Assembly: GCA_964345825.1 (NCBI GenBank)
Contig: CAYFSI010000006.1
Span: 1-39,874 of the forward strand
DNA: 39,874 nt
Direction: 5' to 3'
From: JAAYDH01 sp964345825
Lineage (GTDB): Bacteria; Bacillota_I; Bacilli_A; RFN20; CAG-826
A program made the translations under genes and the position numbers. The notes under the pieces are model-generated. The model did not search any database, was not told the DNA's origin, and saw only the letters and a program-made list of their open reading frames with translations. Below are positions 32,822-39,874 of this stretch, one piece after another (within the stretch, counting starts at the first letter, position 1; each line of letters begins with the position of its first letter).

Positions 32822-34225
32822 TTATTCTAGGGATTTTGCCTTTTTACGAACATCATCAATTGTTCCAACATAAAGGAAGGCAACTTCTGGTAAGTCATCG
32901 GCTTTGCCTTCTAATATTTCTTTAAAGCTGCGAACAGTTTCTTCTCTTTTAACAAAAATGCCTTCGATGCTATTAAAGTGAGTCGCAACATGGAAAGGTT
33001 GAGAAAGGAAGTTTCTAATTTTTCGGGCCCTCTCAACTGTCTTTTTATCTTCATCAGAAAGTTCGTCCATACCAAGAATGGCAATGATGTCACTCAGTTC
33101 ACGATATCTTTCGAGAGTCTCGATAACTTGTCGAGCAACACGATAATGCTCTTCGCCAACGATATCGGGCTCAAGAGCAGTTGAAGTACTATTGAGCGGA
33201 TCAACAGCGGGATAGATTCCTAAAGCGGCAGTGTTTCGATCCAAAACTGTTTTAGCATCAAGGTGAGAGAAAGCTGTCGCAGGGGCAGGGTCGGTCAAGT
33301 CATCGGCTGGTACATAAATGGCCTGAACAGAGGTGATAGAACCATCTCTGGTCGAGGTAATTCTCTCTTGTAGTTGGCCCATTTCTGTTGCTAATGTTGG
33401 CTGATATCCAACTGCGCTTGGCATTCTACCAAGTAGAGCAGAAACTTCGCTACCAGCTTGAGTAAAACGGAAAATATTATCGATAAAAAGTAAGACATCG
33501 GTGTGCTCATAATCGCGGAAATACTCCGCCATCGTCAAAGCGGAAAGTCCCACTCTCATACGAGCTCCTGGTGGCTCGTTCATTTGACCAAAGCATAAGG
33601 CGGTTTTGCTCAACACTCCAGATTGTTGCATTTCACGATATAAATCATTGCCTTCACGGCTTCTTTCGCCGACTCCAGCAAAGACGGAAATACCACCTTT
33701 TTCTTGGGCAATATTGCGCATTAATTCTTGAATTAAAACTGTTTTTCCAACACCGGCTCCGCCAAATAGACCGATTTTACCGCCACGAATGTAAGGGCAA
33801 AGTAAATCTATTACTTTAATTCCAGTCTCAAAAATTTCCGTTTTGACTGATTGATCTTTCAATTTTGGAGGAATACGGTGAATTGACATTTTCTTAATGC
33901 CTTCAAGAGCTGGTAATCCATCAATTGGCTCACCCAACACATTAAACATGCGTCCTAAGGTTTTTGTACCCACAGGAACAGTAATTGGACTTTCAGTAGA
34001 AATTACCTCTTGCCCGCGGACCAAACCTTCGGTTGGGCCCATCGAAACAGCACGAACGACATCTCCACCGACATGCTGAGCGACTTCCACTACTAGCTTA
34101 CTGCCATCCTTCAAAGGGATTTCTAAAGCGGTCAAAAGTTCTGGCAAATTCTCATTTTGAAATTTGACATCCACAATTGGACCAATAACTTGGCTAATTT
34201 TTCCTTTGATAAGTTTCTTTTCCAT
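32822..34225 (-). CDS. atpD: ATP synthase beta subunit
   Basis: The catalytic F1 subunit, 467 residues. The P-loop is GGAGVGKTVLI, the catalytic glutamate lies in FAGVGERSREGNDL, and Walker B is VLLFIDNIFRF. The ALLGRMPSAVGYQPTLA signature of beta subunits follows. GGAGG precedes the ATG. It is full length and free of irregularities. Confidence 0.98.
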   Translation of the reverse strand: MEKKLIKGKISQVIGPIVDVKFQNENLPELLTALEIPLKDGSKLVVEVAQHVGGDVVRAVSMGPTEGLVRGQEVISTESPITVPVGTKTLGRMFNVLGEPIDGLPALEGIKKMSIHRIPPKLKDQSVKTEIFETGIKVIDLLCPYIRGGKIGLFGGAGVGKTVLIQELMRNIAQEKGGISVFAGVGERSREGNDLYREMQQSGVLSKTALCFGQMNEPPGARMRVGLSALTMAEYFRDYEHTDVLLFIDNIFRFTQAGSEVSALLGRMPSAVGYQPTLATEMGQLQERITSTRDGSITSVQAIYVPADDLTDPAPATAFSHLDAKTVLDRNTAALGIYPAVDPLNSTSTALEPDIVGEEHYRVARQVIETLERYRELSDIIAILGMDELSDEDKKTVERARKIRNFLSQPFHVATHFNSIEGIFVKREETVRSFKEILEGKADDLPEVAFLYVGTIDDVRKKAKSLE

Positions 34226-34237
34226 CGTTTTTTCCTC

Positions 34238-35089
34238 CTATAGAGCTTTCGCAGAAGCGACAATCTCCGTAATTTCTTGGGTAATTGAGGCTTGGCGAGC
34301 TTTATTAAATTCGATATGCAAATTGTCTAATAATTCTTCGGCGTTTTCGGTAGCGTTTTCCATCGCATTTCGACGAGCGGCATGTTCACACACTTCTGAC
34401 TCCAATAACTTGCTAAAAATGATTGATTTCAGATAGAGGGGAAGAAGACTATCCACCAGTTTTTGAGGTGTCGGCTCCAATATTGGAGCAAATTCTAATT
34501 CACTATTCTCTACAGGCTTCTTTACTGGGAGAATAATGACGTCTTTAGCGAGAAAGACGAAAGAGTTTTTAAAAGATGAATAAATAAGATGAATTTCTTG
34601 ATATCGCCCACTAGTAAAATTACCAATAACAAAGTTAGTCAATTGACGAATAATGGCTTGATCAGAAATTGAATGATAAGACGAAAAATCTTCAATTAAT
34701 GTAAATTTTCCATCCTTAAAATGGCTTAGACCTTTTTTGCCCAAGATAATCGCCTCATCGTTTGATTTTAATGAGACTTCTGCGATTTTAAAAATATTCG
34801 TATTGTATGCCCCACATAGCCCTAATGTGGAAGAGACAATGATGTATAAATTCTTGTTGTTTTTTGTTTCTGGTGTGGGATTGATCAAAGGGTTTTTGAC
34901 TTTGTTAGCAAATCGTAAAACATCCGAGGTTATTCTCTCAATTTCAGAAGAATAGAGTCGGTTGATGAACATCTTATTCTTCCATTTTTTGAGTTTTACG
35001 CTCGAGACAAGTTTCATCGCGCTAGTTACTTTTAAAGCGCCATTAACTGTTTTGATTCGTTGTTTTATCCGATTGATTTGCTGTGACAT
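34238..35089 (-). CDS. atpG: ATP synthase gamma subunit
   Basis: The rotor shaft of F1, 283 residues. The N-terminal helix (INRIKQRIKTVNGALKVTSAMKLV) and the C-terminal helix (RRNAMENATENAEELLDNL, ending near ITEIVASAKAL) form the coiled coil. The central Rossmann-like domain has LGLCGAYNTNIF. It lies six bases after atpA and before atpD. Confidence 0.96.
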   Translation of the reverse strand: MSQQINRIKQRIKTVNGALKVTSAMKLVSSVKLKKWKNKMFINRLYSSEIERITSDVLRFANKVKNPLINPTPETKNNKNLYIIVSSTLGLCGAYNTNIFKIAEVSLKSNDEAIILGKKGLSHFKDGKFTLIEDFSSYHSISDQAIIRQLTNFVIGNFTSGRYQEIHLIYSSFKNSFVFLAKDVIILPVKKPVENSELEFAPILEPTPQKLVDSLLPLYLKSIIFSKLLESEVCEHAARRNAMENATENAEELLDNLHIEFNKARQASITQEITEIVASAKAL

Positions 35090-35095
35090 ATTGTT

Positions 35096-36607
35096 TTATT
35101 TTTCTTTAGTAATAGCGAAATATTCTTCGATTGAAGAATGAAGTTTGCTCTCGATTTCTGGTTTAATGGATTTATCTTTATCGATGGCATTGAGCAATGC
35201 TTTGTGACTTGTTTCAATGTAATGAAAGCTGTCGGCAAGTACATGCTGGACTTGATTGGGATCTATTTCGTCTAAATAACCATGTTTAGCAATAAATAAG
35301 TCGAAAACTTGATGAGATAAAGAATAGGGTTGGTATTGATTTTGTCTCAAGACACGCATTAATACTTCACCATGCTTTAACACTTTTAGGGTACTTGAAT
35401 CCAAGTCACTACCAAACTGGGCGAAACTCTTCATTTCTGAGAAGCTTGCTAATTCAATTTTTAATGATTTGGTCACTTGTTTCATCGCTTTGAATTGAGC
35501 GTCTCCGCCAACTCGAGAAACTGAGAATCCACTATCAATGGCTGGGCGTTGTCCAGCATTGAATAAATCGGTGTTCAAAAAGATTTGTCCATCGGTAATT
35601 GATATAACATTGGTTGGAATATAGGCCGAGATATCACCAGATTGAGTTTCGACGATGGGCAGAGCGGTGAGAGATCCTCCACCGTATTTTTTGTCGAGTT
35701 TACAAGCTCTTTCCAATAGACGACTATGAAGATAGAAAACATCGCCTGGGTAAGCCTCTCTTCCAGGAGAGCGTTTAAGAAGCAAGGATAATGCTCGATA
35801 ACTGACGGCGTGTTTACTTAAGTCATCGTAGATAATCAGAACATCTTTTCCTTGGTGCATCCATTCTTCACCAATCGCGCATCCTGCATAAGGAGCAATA
35901 TAAAGTAAAGGAGCAGGTTCGCTGGCTGTTGCAGCGACCACAACGGTGTAATTCATAGCGTCGTATTTCTTTAAACGGTCTACAATTTGAGCAACGGTAG
36001 AATTTTTCTGACCAATTGCTACGTAGATACATAAGACATCCTTATCTTTTTGATTGATAATCGTGTCGATAACAATCGCGGTTTTTCCCGTTTGACGGTC
36101 ACCAATAATAAGTTCTCGTTGTCCTCTGCCAATAGGAATCATTGAATCGATAGCTTTGATGCCGGTTTCAAGAGGAGTGTTGACACTTTCACGCATAATG
36201 ACTCCAGGAGCAATCACTTCAATTGGGCGATGCTTGGTGGTTTTGACTTCACCGAGACCATCGATTGGCTGTCCAAGAGAGTTGACGACTCTACCGAGCA
36301 TTTCATCTCCAACAGGGACTTCCATAACTTCTTTGGTGCGTTTAACAGTGTCACCTTCTTTAATTAAAGAATCATCGCCTAAAAGAACGACACCAACTTG
36401 ATCGGTTTCTAAGTTCATCACCATGCCATAAATGTCATGTGGGAATAAAAGAAGTTCACCAAGCATAGCTTGATCTAATCCGTAGACGATGGCAATCCCA
36501 TCCCCCACTGATACAACAACCCCCACATCACTACTTTCGATTTCGTGATGATAGTTTTTAATCTGTTCTTTAATAAGAGCACTGATTTCATTCGCATTAA
36601 TTTTCAT
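35096..36607 (-). CDS. atpA: ATP synthase alpha subunit
   Basis: The non-catalytic nucleotide-binding F1 subunit, 503 residues. The P-loop is GDRQTGKTAIV, and the family segment PGREAYPGDVFYLHSRLLER carries the conserved arginine region. The DSGFSVSRVGGDAQ stretch contains the arginine finger. An AAAGGAGG site precedes the start, which overlaps atpH by 11 bases. Confidence 0.98.
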   Translation of the reverse strand: MKINANEISALIKEQIKNYHHEIESSDVGVVVSVGDGIAIVYGLDQAMLGELLLFPHDIYGMVMNLETDQVGVVLLGDDSLIKEGDTVKRTKEVMEVPVGDEMLGRVVNSLGQPIDGLGEVKTTKHRPIEVIAPGVIMRESVNTPLETGIKAIDSMIPIGRGQRELIIGDRQTGKTAIVIDTIINQKDKDVLCIYVAIGQKNSTVAQIVDRLKKYDAMNYTVVVAATASEPAPLLYIAPYAGCAIGEEWMHQGKDVLIIYDDLSKHAVSYRALSLLLKRSPGREAYPGDVFYLHSRLLERACKLDKKYGGGSLTALPIVETQSGDISAYIPTNVISITDGQIFLNTDLFNAGQRPAIDSGFSVSRVGGDAQFKAMKQVTKSLKIELASFSEMKSFAQFGSDLDSSTLKVLKHGEVLMRVLRQNQYQPYSLSHQVFDLFIAKHGYLDEIDPNQVQHVLADSFHYIETSHKALLNAIDKDKSIKPEIESKLHSSIEEYFAITKEK

Positions 36608-37148
36608 GGAAGCGATCCTCCTTTCCTAAAAGGCTATTTTTAATATTTTCAATTTTCCCGCTGATTGATCCATCATAGATGTGACTGTTGATTAAGACTT
36701 TTACGCCACCAACAAGGCTTGGATCAATTTGATTGCTTAGTTCAATGGAACATTTTTCTAATTGAGCAATTTTTTCTTCGATTCGGTGTTTGTCCTCTTC
36801 GGTAATTGGAATAGTAGAATAGAGAATTCCTTCTTTTATTCCTCGATGCTCATTGCAATAGGAATTAAAGCTGTCGAGAATTTCCAATATAAACTTCGCT
36901 CGGTTGTTACGACAAATAATTTTCAAGAAGTTTTTGATATCTTCATCAATGCCGGGGAAATTCTTATCAATAATCTCCATCCTGCTGGTCAAAGAGAGAA
37001 AAGACGAATCAAGAACAGTGATAAAATCAGCATTTTTAAGTAAAATGCTTCTTAATTCTTTCACTTCTTTTTGTCGTTTTTCAACAATTTCTTGTTCTTT
37101 AGACAAAGAGAACAAAGCTAATCCATAAGATGCGGCAATTTCATTCAT
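36597..37148 (-). CDS. atpH: ATP synthase delta subunit
   Basis: The peripheral-stalk subunit that fixes F1 to the b subunits (OSCP homologue), 183 residues. The N-terminal six-helix domain has ASYGLALFSLSKE, and the C-terminal domain ends with IDPSLVGGVKVLINSHIYDGSISGKIE, the family hallmark. It sits between atpF and atpA. Confidence 0.95.
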   Translation of the reverse strand: MNEIAASYGLALFSLSKEQEIVEKRQKEVKELRSILLKNADFITVLDSSFLSLTSRMEIIDKNFPGIDEDIKNFLKIICRNNRAKFILEILDSFNSYCNEHRGIKEGILYSTIPITEEDKHRIEEKIAQLEKCSIELSNQIDPSLVGGVKVLINSHIYDGSISGKIENIKNSLLGKEDRFHEN

Positions 37149-37149
37149 A

Positions 37150-37698
37150 CTAGTTTAATTTCTCGATAAAATCTTCTGCCAGTTTGGCATTATCCTTTTC
37201 GTTTACTTCGCGCTTGAGAATTTCTTTACTAGCCGCTAGAGCGACAGTCACCATCTCGCGGCGTATTTCTTCCAAAGATTCTTCTTTCGACTTTTGAATA
37301 TCTATTTCAGCCTCTTTTTTGAGCTTGGAAATATTCATTTTGGTTTCTTCTTCGAGCAGTTGTCTCTCTTTCAAGGCTTCTTTATTAGCTTTAGTAATAA
37401 TTTGCGAAGCCTCTTTTTTGGATGATAAAACTGCCTCTTGAGATTGTTCGAAGTTTTGCTTGGCAAGAGCTTTATCTTTTTGACTATCTGAAATATTGTT
37501 TTCAATATAATCGGCTCTCTTTTTAAGCATTTTTTTAACTGGCTTATAGGCCACAAAAAAGAAAATCAAAATAAGGACCAATAAGGAGCCTAACTGAGTA
37601 ACAAGAGATGGCCAAGAAGGGATTAATTTTTCATCAATATCGTTGAAAAGATCTCCTAAACCACCACTGAGAACTAATATACCAATGTATTCATTCAT
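37150..37698 (-). CDS. atpF: ATP synthase b subunit
   Basis: The membrane-anchored peripheral stalk of Fo, 182 residues. It has one transmembrane helix (about 32-52, LGSLLVLILIFFFVAYKPV), preceded by a 30-residue N-terminal extension, and a long charged helix (about 55-170) rich in K, E and A that dimerises. An AAGGAG site stands before the ATG. The N-terminal extension with LSGGLGDLFNDID is longer than in many b subunits but common in Mollicutes-like lineages. Confidence 0.93.
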   Translation of the reverse strand: MNEYIGILVLSGGLGDLFNDIDEKLIPSWPSLVTQLGSLLVLILIFFFVAYKPVKKMLKKRADYIENNISDSQKDKALAKQNFEQSQEAVLSSKKEASQIITKANKEALKERQLLEEETKMNISKLKKEAEIDIQKSKEESLEEIRREMVTVALAASKEILKREVNEKDNAKLAEDFIEKLN

Positions 37699-37713
37699 GA
37701 CAAAAACTCCTTT

Positions 37714-37926
37714 TTAACCGAGGAAAATACAAAGAATTGAGACAAGAAGCGAATAAATCGCGGTTGTTTCAACAAGGGCACAAGCCAAAATCATGCTGTT
37801 GCGAATTGTACCGGCTGCTTCAGGATTACGTGAAATGCCATCAATCGCACGAGCACAAACTAAGCCTTCTCCAATTGCGCTAGGCATAACGCCCCAAATC
37901 GCGATGGCTGCTGCAAGAATGTTCAT
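37714..37926 (-). CDS. atpE: ATP synthase c subunit, two-carboxylate (sodium-type) motif
   Basis: The rotor-ring proteolipid, 70 residues, two membrane helices with the polar loop RNPEAAG. Helix 1 carries GEG with E20 where B. subtilis has an asparagine and Ilyobacter a glutamine. Helix 2 carries E53-T54-T55-A56-I57-Y58 where B. subtilis has EALPII. The E20/E53 pair plus T54 and Y58 matches the two-carboxylate sodium c-ring described for Fusobacterium nucleatum, so sodium coupling is likely. Proton coupling cannot be excluded from sequence. The ribosome site (AAAGGAGGT) lies inside the atpB end, and the start overlaps its stop (ATGA). Confidence 0.96.
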   Translation of the reverse strand: MNILAAAIAIWGVMPSAIGEGLVCARAIDGISRNPEAAGTIRNSMILACALVETTAIYSLLVSILCIFLG

Positions 37927-38687
37927 ATGTTTTTACCTCCTTTCCTGATTAATTTTACATCAGAAGATGCAACTTCATCTTCATCGGGAATTTCTTGGCC
38001 AATAAAAATCGTGGTCAAAGAAATAAAAATTGTGGTTTGAATCAATGCGGAAAATAAATCGAAATAGAGATGAAGAAATGGAGCGATTAAAGGAGCGATG
38101 AAAATTCCGCTCCAGTCTGCAGGAATAAAAAATCCAAAAACCATGGTCGATAAATTTTCCAATGCATAGTAGACAATATTCATCAAGACATAGCCTGACA
38201 AGGCATTGCCGAATAGACGAAGAGTTAATGATAATAAAGGCGCCCACATAGATAGCAAGTTGATGGGTAAGAAAACAGCAAATGGTTCAACATATCTTTT
38301 AAAATATCGCCATTTCTTATATCTCAGAGAGATAAAATGAATCGTGAAGAACGAAATCAAACCTAAAGATAACGGAACAGCCATATTTGTAATTGGTGAA
38401 GGCAATCCTGTTAATCCAAAAATAAATGATATAAATAGATAAATGGCAATGGCCATGATGAAACCACCAAAGCCCGACAATTTTGTTCCAATCAAATTCT
38501 TGGTAAAATTATCAAAGAACTCAATTCCAATCTCGGCAAGAAAAAGTAAACCTTTTGGCTTTTTCAAAGGATCATGAAAATGAGCCATAATTCCAATCAC
38601 AATAGAAAGGATAATAATGATACCCATCACGATTAAAGAGGATATGACCTCGGCTGAAATTTCAAGTTTGAAAAAGTTATCAAACAT
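37923..38687 (-). CDS. atpB: ATP synthase a subunit
   Basis: The Fo stator channel subunit, 254 residues with about six membrane helices. The key arginine is in LSLTLRLFGNALSGY, and the following helices have LIAPFLHLYFDLFSALIQTTIF, typical of the family. The charged C-terminal tail (PDEDEVASSDVKLIRKGGKNI-type, about 20 residues) is cytosolic. The start overlaps the AtpI-like gene by eight bases. Confidence 0.95.
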   Translation of the reverse strand: MFDNFFKLEISAEVISSLIVMGIIIILSIVIGIMAHFHDPLKKPKGLLFLAEIGIEFFDNFTKNLIGTKLSGFGGFIMAIAIYLFISFIFGLTGLPSPITNMAVPLSLGLISFFTIHFISLRYKKWRYFKRYVEPFAVFLPINLLSMWAPLLSLTLRLFGNALSGYVLMNIVYYALENLSTMVFGFFIPADWSGIFIAPLIAPFLHLYFDLFSALIQTTIFISLTTIFIGQEIPDEDEVASSDVKLIRKGGKNI

Positions 38688-39084
38688 GGAGAGTGTCCTT
38701 CTTTTGCAAAGCCGTTAAAATCAGCAAGACAAATAGGGGATAAAGGTATCCGCCTATAAGAGAAAAGATGTTAAAGATTTGGATATTTTTTTCATAATAT
38801 AGCCACCCCACTAAAACAATAGCTAGGGCGAGAATAACGAAACGGACCACCATGACAATAATGTTTCCTATTCCTTTGGAGTTGCTTTTTGTTCTTCGCT
38901 CAAGCAAACCCAATGCAAAATAGCCAATGATGTTAATGCTCGCTCCAAGAATCAACCCAAGGGGTATATCGAGGTGGCCGATGAAAAACAAAAAGGCAAG
39001 GGCAAGAGTAAAAAAGGCTAAGAGAATCAACGAACAGATAGTCACACGAAAATAGATATTTAGTTTATTAAATTGCTCTTTCAT
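38680..39084 (-). CDS. four-helix membrane protein in the AtpI position
   Basis: A 134-residue protein with four membrane helices (about 14-35, 40-61, 73-95, 103-125) and a basic inner loop (LERRTKSNSK). By place (directly before atpB) and topology it is an AtpI-like protein, which in other bacteria helps c-ring assembly or ion supply. Sequence similarity is too low for me to name it with certainty. It lies two bases after the phosphofructokinase gene. Confidence 0.72.
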   Translation of the reverse strand: MKEQFNKLNIYFRVTICSLILLAFFTLALAFLFFIGHLDIPLGLILGASINIIGYFALGLLERRTKSNSKGIGNIIVMVVRFVILALAIVLVGWLYYEKNIQIFNIFSLIGGYLYPLFVLLILTALQKKDTLHV

Positions 39085-39086
39085 TC

Positions 39087-39874
39087 TTACTCTTTTACTT
39101 TAATCCTCTTCAAACGAGTGACTTCGGCGATACCATCTTTACATTTTAGAGTAACTTCTCCTTCAATTAATGGAGAGAGATATTCGCGGAATTCCTCAGA
39201 CATACGAGTATTATCTACGACCATTGAATCAGGAATACGAGCTTCCGCATTAGCCACTTTATTCAAATCGGCTAATTCATAATTTATGATATAAGGATGA
39301 GTGGAAATTCTTTTGAAGACCACCATTTTTCCCGTAATTCCTTGTAAGGCGGTTTGGACAGCGATTTCACCAGTGCGAACAGCTTCATTTCGATCGGTCA
39401 AAGAAATAAAAGCTGGAAATGCTCTTTGGGTAAGCGAAAGTTCAACTGAACGAGTGGGAATATTTAAACGATCTTCAACGATATTACATAAGTCAGCGGC
39501 TGCTCCGCCTAGTTGAGCGTGACCAAAGCCATCCACTCGCACACGCGACATATCACGTGGAAAAACGATTCCTTCGGAGATAGCAACCAAGGCGTATCCT
39601 TTTTCTTCGTAGATTTTTTTGACATCAACTAAAAATTGTTCAAGATCAAATGGACGTTCGGGAATATAAAATAAATGAGGTCTTGTATCTTCAGGAAGTA
39701 GATCTGGAGCGGCAGTTAACCATCCAGCGTTGCGGCCCATGATTTCGATAATGTGAATTTTGCCTTTTTTGAAGCACTTAGCGTCCATAGCAAATCCGTT
39801 AATTGCGTTGATGACAAATTTAGCAGCGCTGGGGAAACCTAAAGAGTGATCAGTGCAAGCTAAATCGTTATCAA
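39087..39874 (-). CDS. pfp: pyrophosphate-dependent phosphofructokinase, 5' part outside window
   Basis: The C-terminal 261 residues are visible; the gene runs off the right edge (the first complete codon is at 39872). The visible part begins DNDLACTDHSLGFPSAAKF, the PFK family motif after the catalytic TID, in the PPi-type version (TDH-x-x-GF-x-SAAK). IIEIMGRNAGWLTA, ISEGI and FGHAQLGGAAADLC also fit the PPi-dependent clade. The residues that settle the donor (GGDD and the lysine before TIDND) lie outside, so ATP use is not formally excluded. It uses PPi in place of ATP to phosphorylate fructose-6-phosphate. Two bases separate it from the AtpI-like gene, so it belongs to the ATP synthase operon. 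Confidence 0.88.
   Translation of the reverse strand, partial: DNDLACTDHSLGFPSAAKFVINAINGFAMDAKCFKKGKIHIIEIMGRNAGWLTAAPDLLPEDTRPHLFYIPERPFDLEQFLVDVKKIYEEKGYALVAISEGIVFPRDMSRVRVDGFGHAQLGGAAADLCNIVEDRLNIPTRSVELSLTQRAFPAFISLTDRNEAVRTGEIAVQTALQGITGKMVVFKRISTHPYIINYELADLNKVANAEARIPDSMVVDNTRMSEEFREYLSPLIEGEVTLKCKDGIAEVTRLKRIKVKE

Noticed and set aside
1..39874. Mycoplasma-type code (UGA as tryptophan)
   Set aside because: glgC, rlmN, rsgA and atpB end at TGA exactly where the next gene begins, and tryptophans are encoded by TGG.
1..39874. CRISPR arrays, IS elements, prophage genes, tRNA or rRNA genes
   Set aside because: No repeat arrays, transposase-like frames, or clover-leaf or rRNA sequences were recognised on either strand.

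Overview
This is an AT-rich bacterial chromosome segment from a low-GC Firmicute, with an ATP-synthase and stringently packed operon style typical of Bacilli and their wall-less or reduced relatives. The block gmk-priA-(x)-rsmB-rlmN-prpC-prkC-rsgA-rpe with rpmB nearby follows the classical Bacillus gene order. The ytpR, pepV, coaX, glgCDA and PreA/PreT genes fit the same group. UGA is used as a stop (for example at the ends of glgC, rlmN, rsgA and atpB), so this is not a code-4 Mycoplasma. A run of ten Ns shows that it is a draft or metagenomic assembly. My best guess is an uncultured, gut-type Bacilli lineage near Erysipelotrichales/Mollicutes. That placement is inference.

Almost everything is on the minus strand, in long, tightly coupled operons. 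From right to left: (i) 39874-32410 holds the 3' part of a pyrophosphate-type phosphofructokinase, then a membrane protein and the complete F1Fo ATP synthase (atpB-E-F-H-A-G-D-C). (ii) 31473-27828 holds adhE and gpsA, ending at a hairpin terminator. (iii) 27654-25152 holds preT-preA, followed by a YccF-family gene at 25089-24721. (iv) 24646-23096 holds ppa-trmL-lipoprotein. (v) 21636-12198 is a ten-gene information-processing and signalling operon from gmk to a membrane protein. (vi) 11302-97 is a ten-gene operon: glgC-glgD-glgA-leuS-coaX-ECF S component-pepV-trmB-ytpR-nicotinate phosphoribosyltransferase, ending at a strong terminator.

Only four complete genes are on the plus strand: a PH-domain-like membrane protein, rpmB, an NFACT/RqcH-type protein and a cysteine-pair lipoprotein. 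Three of these four lack a ribosome binding site and have a -10-like hexamer six to seven bases before the start codon, so they look leaderless.

The genes describe a fermentative, probably anaerobic cell: AdhE ethanol formation, glycogen synthesis, PPi-linked glycolysis, salvage of nicotinate and pantothenate, and an F-type ATPase whose c subunit carries the two-carboxylate, sodium-type binding motif. The most unusual single gene is an intact RsmB homologue that has lost both catalytic cysteines and the SAM-binding motif. I found no CRISPR array, transposon, prophage or tRNA/rRNA gene. No stretch longer than 300 bases is without a gene.
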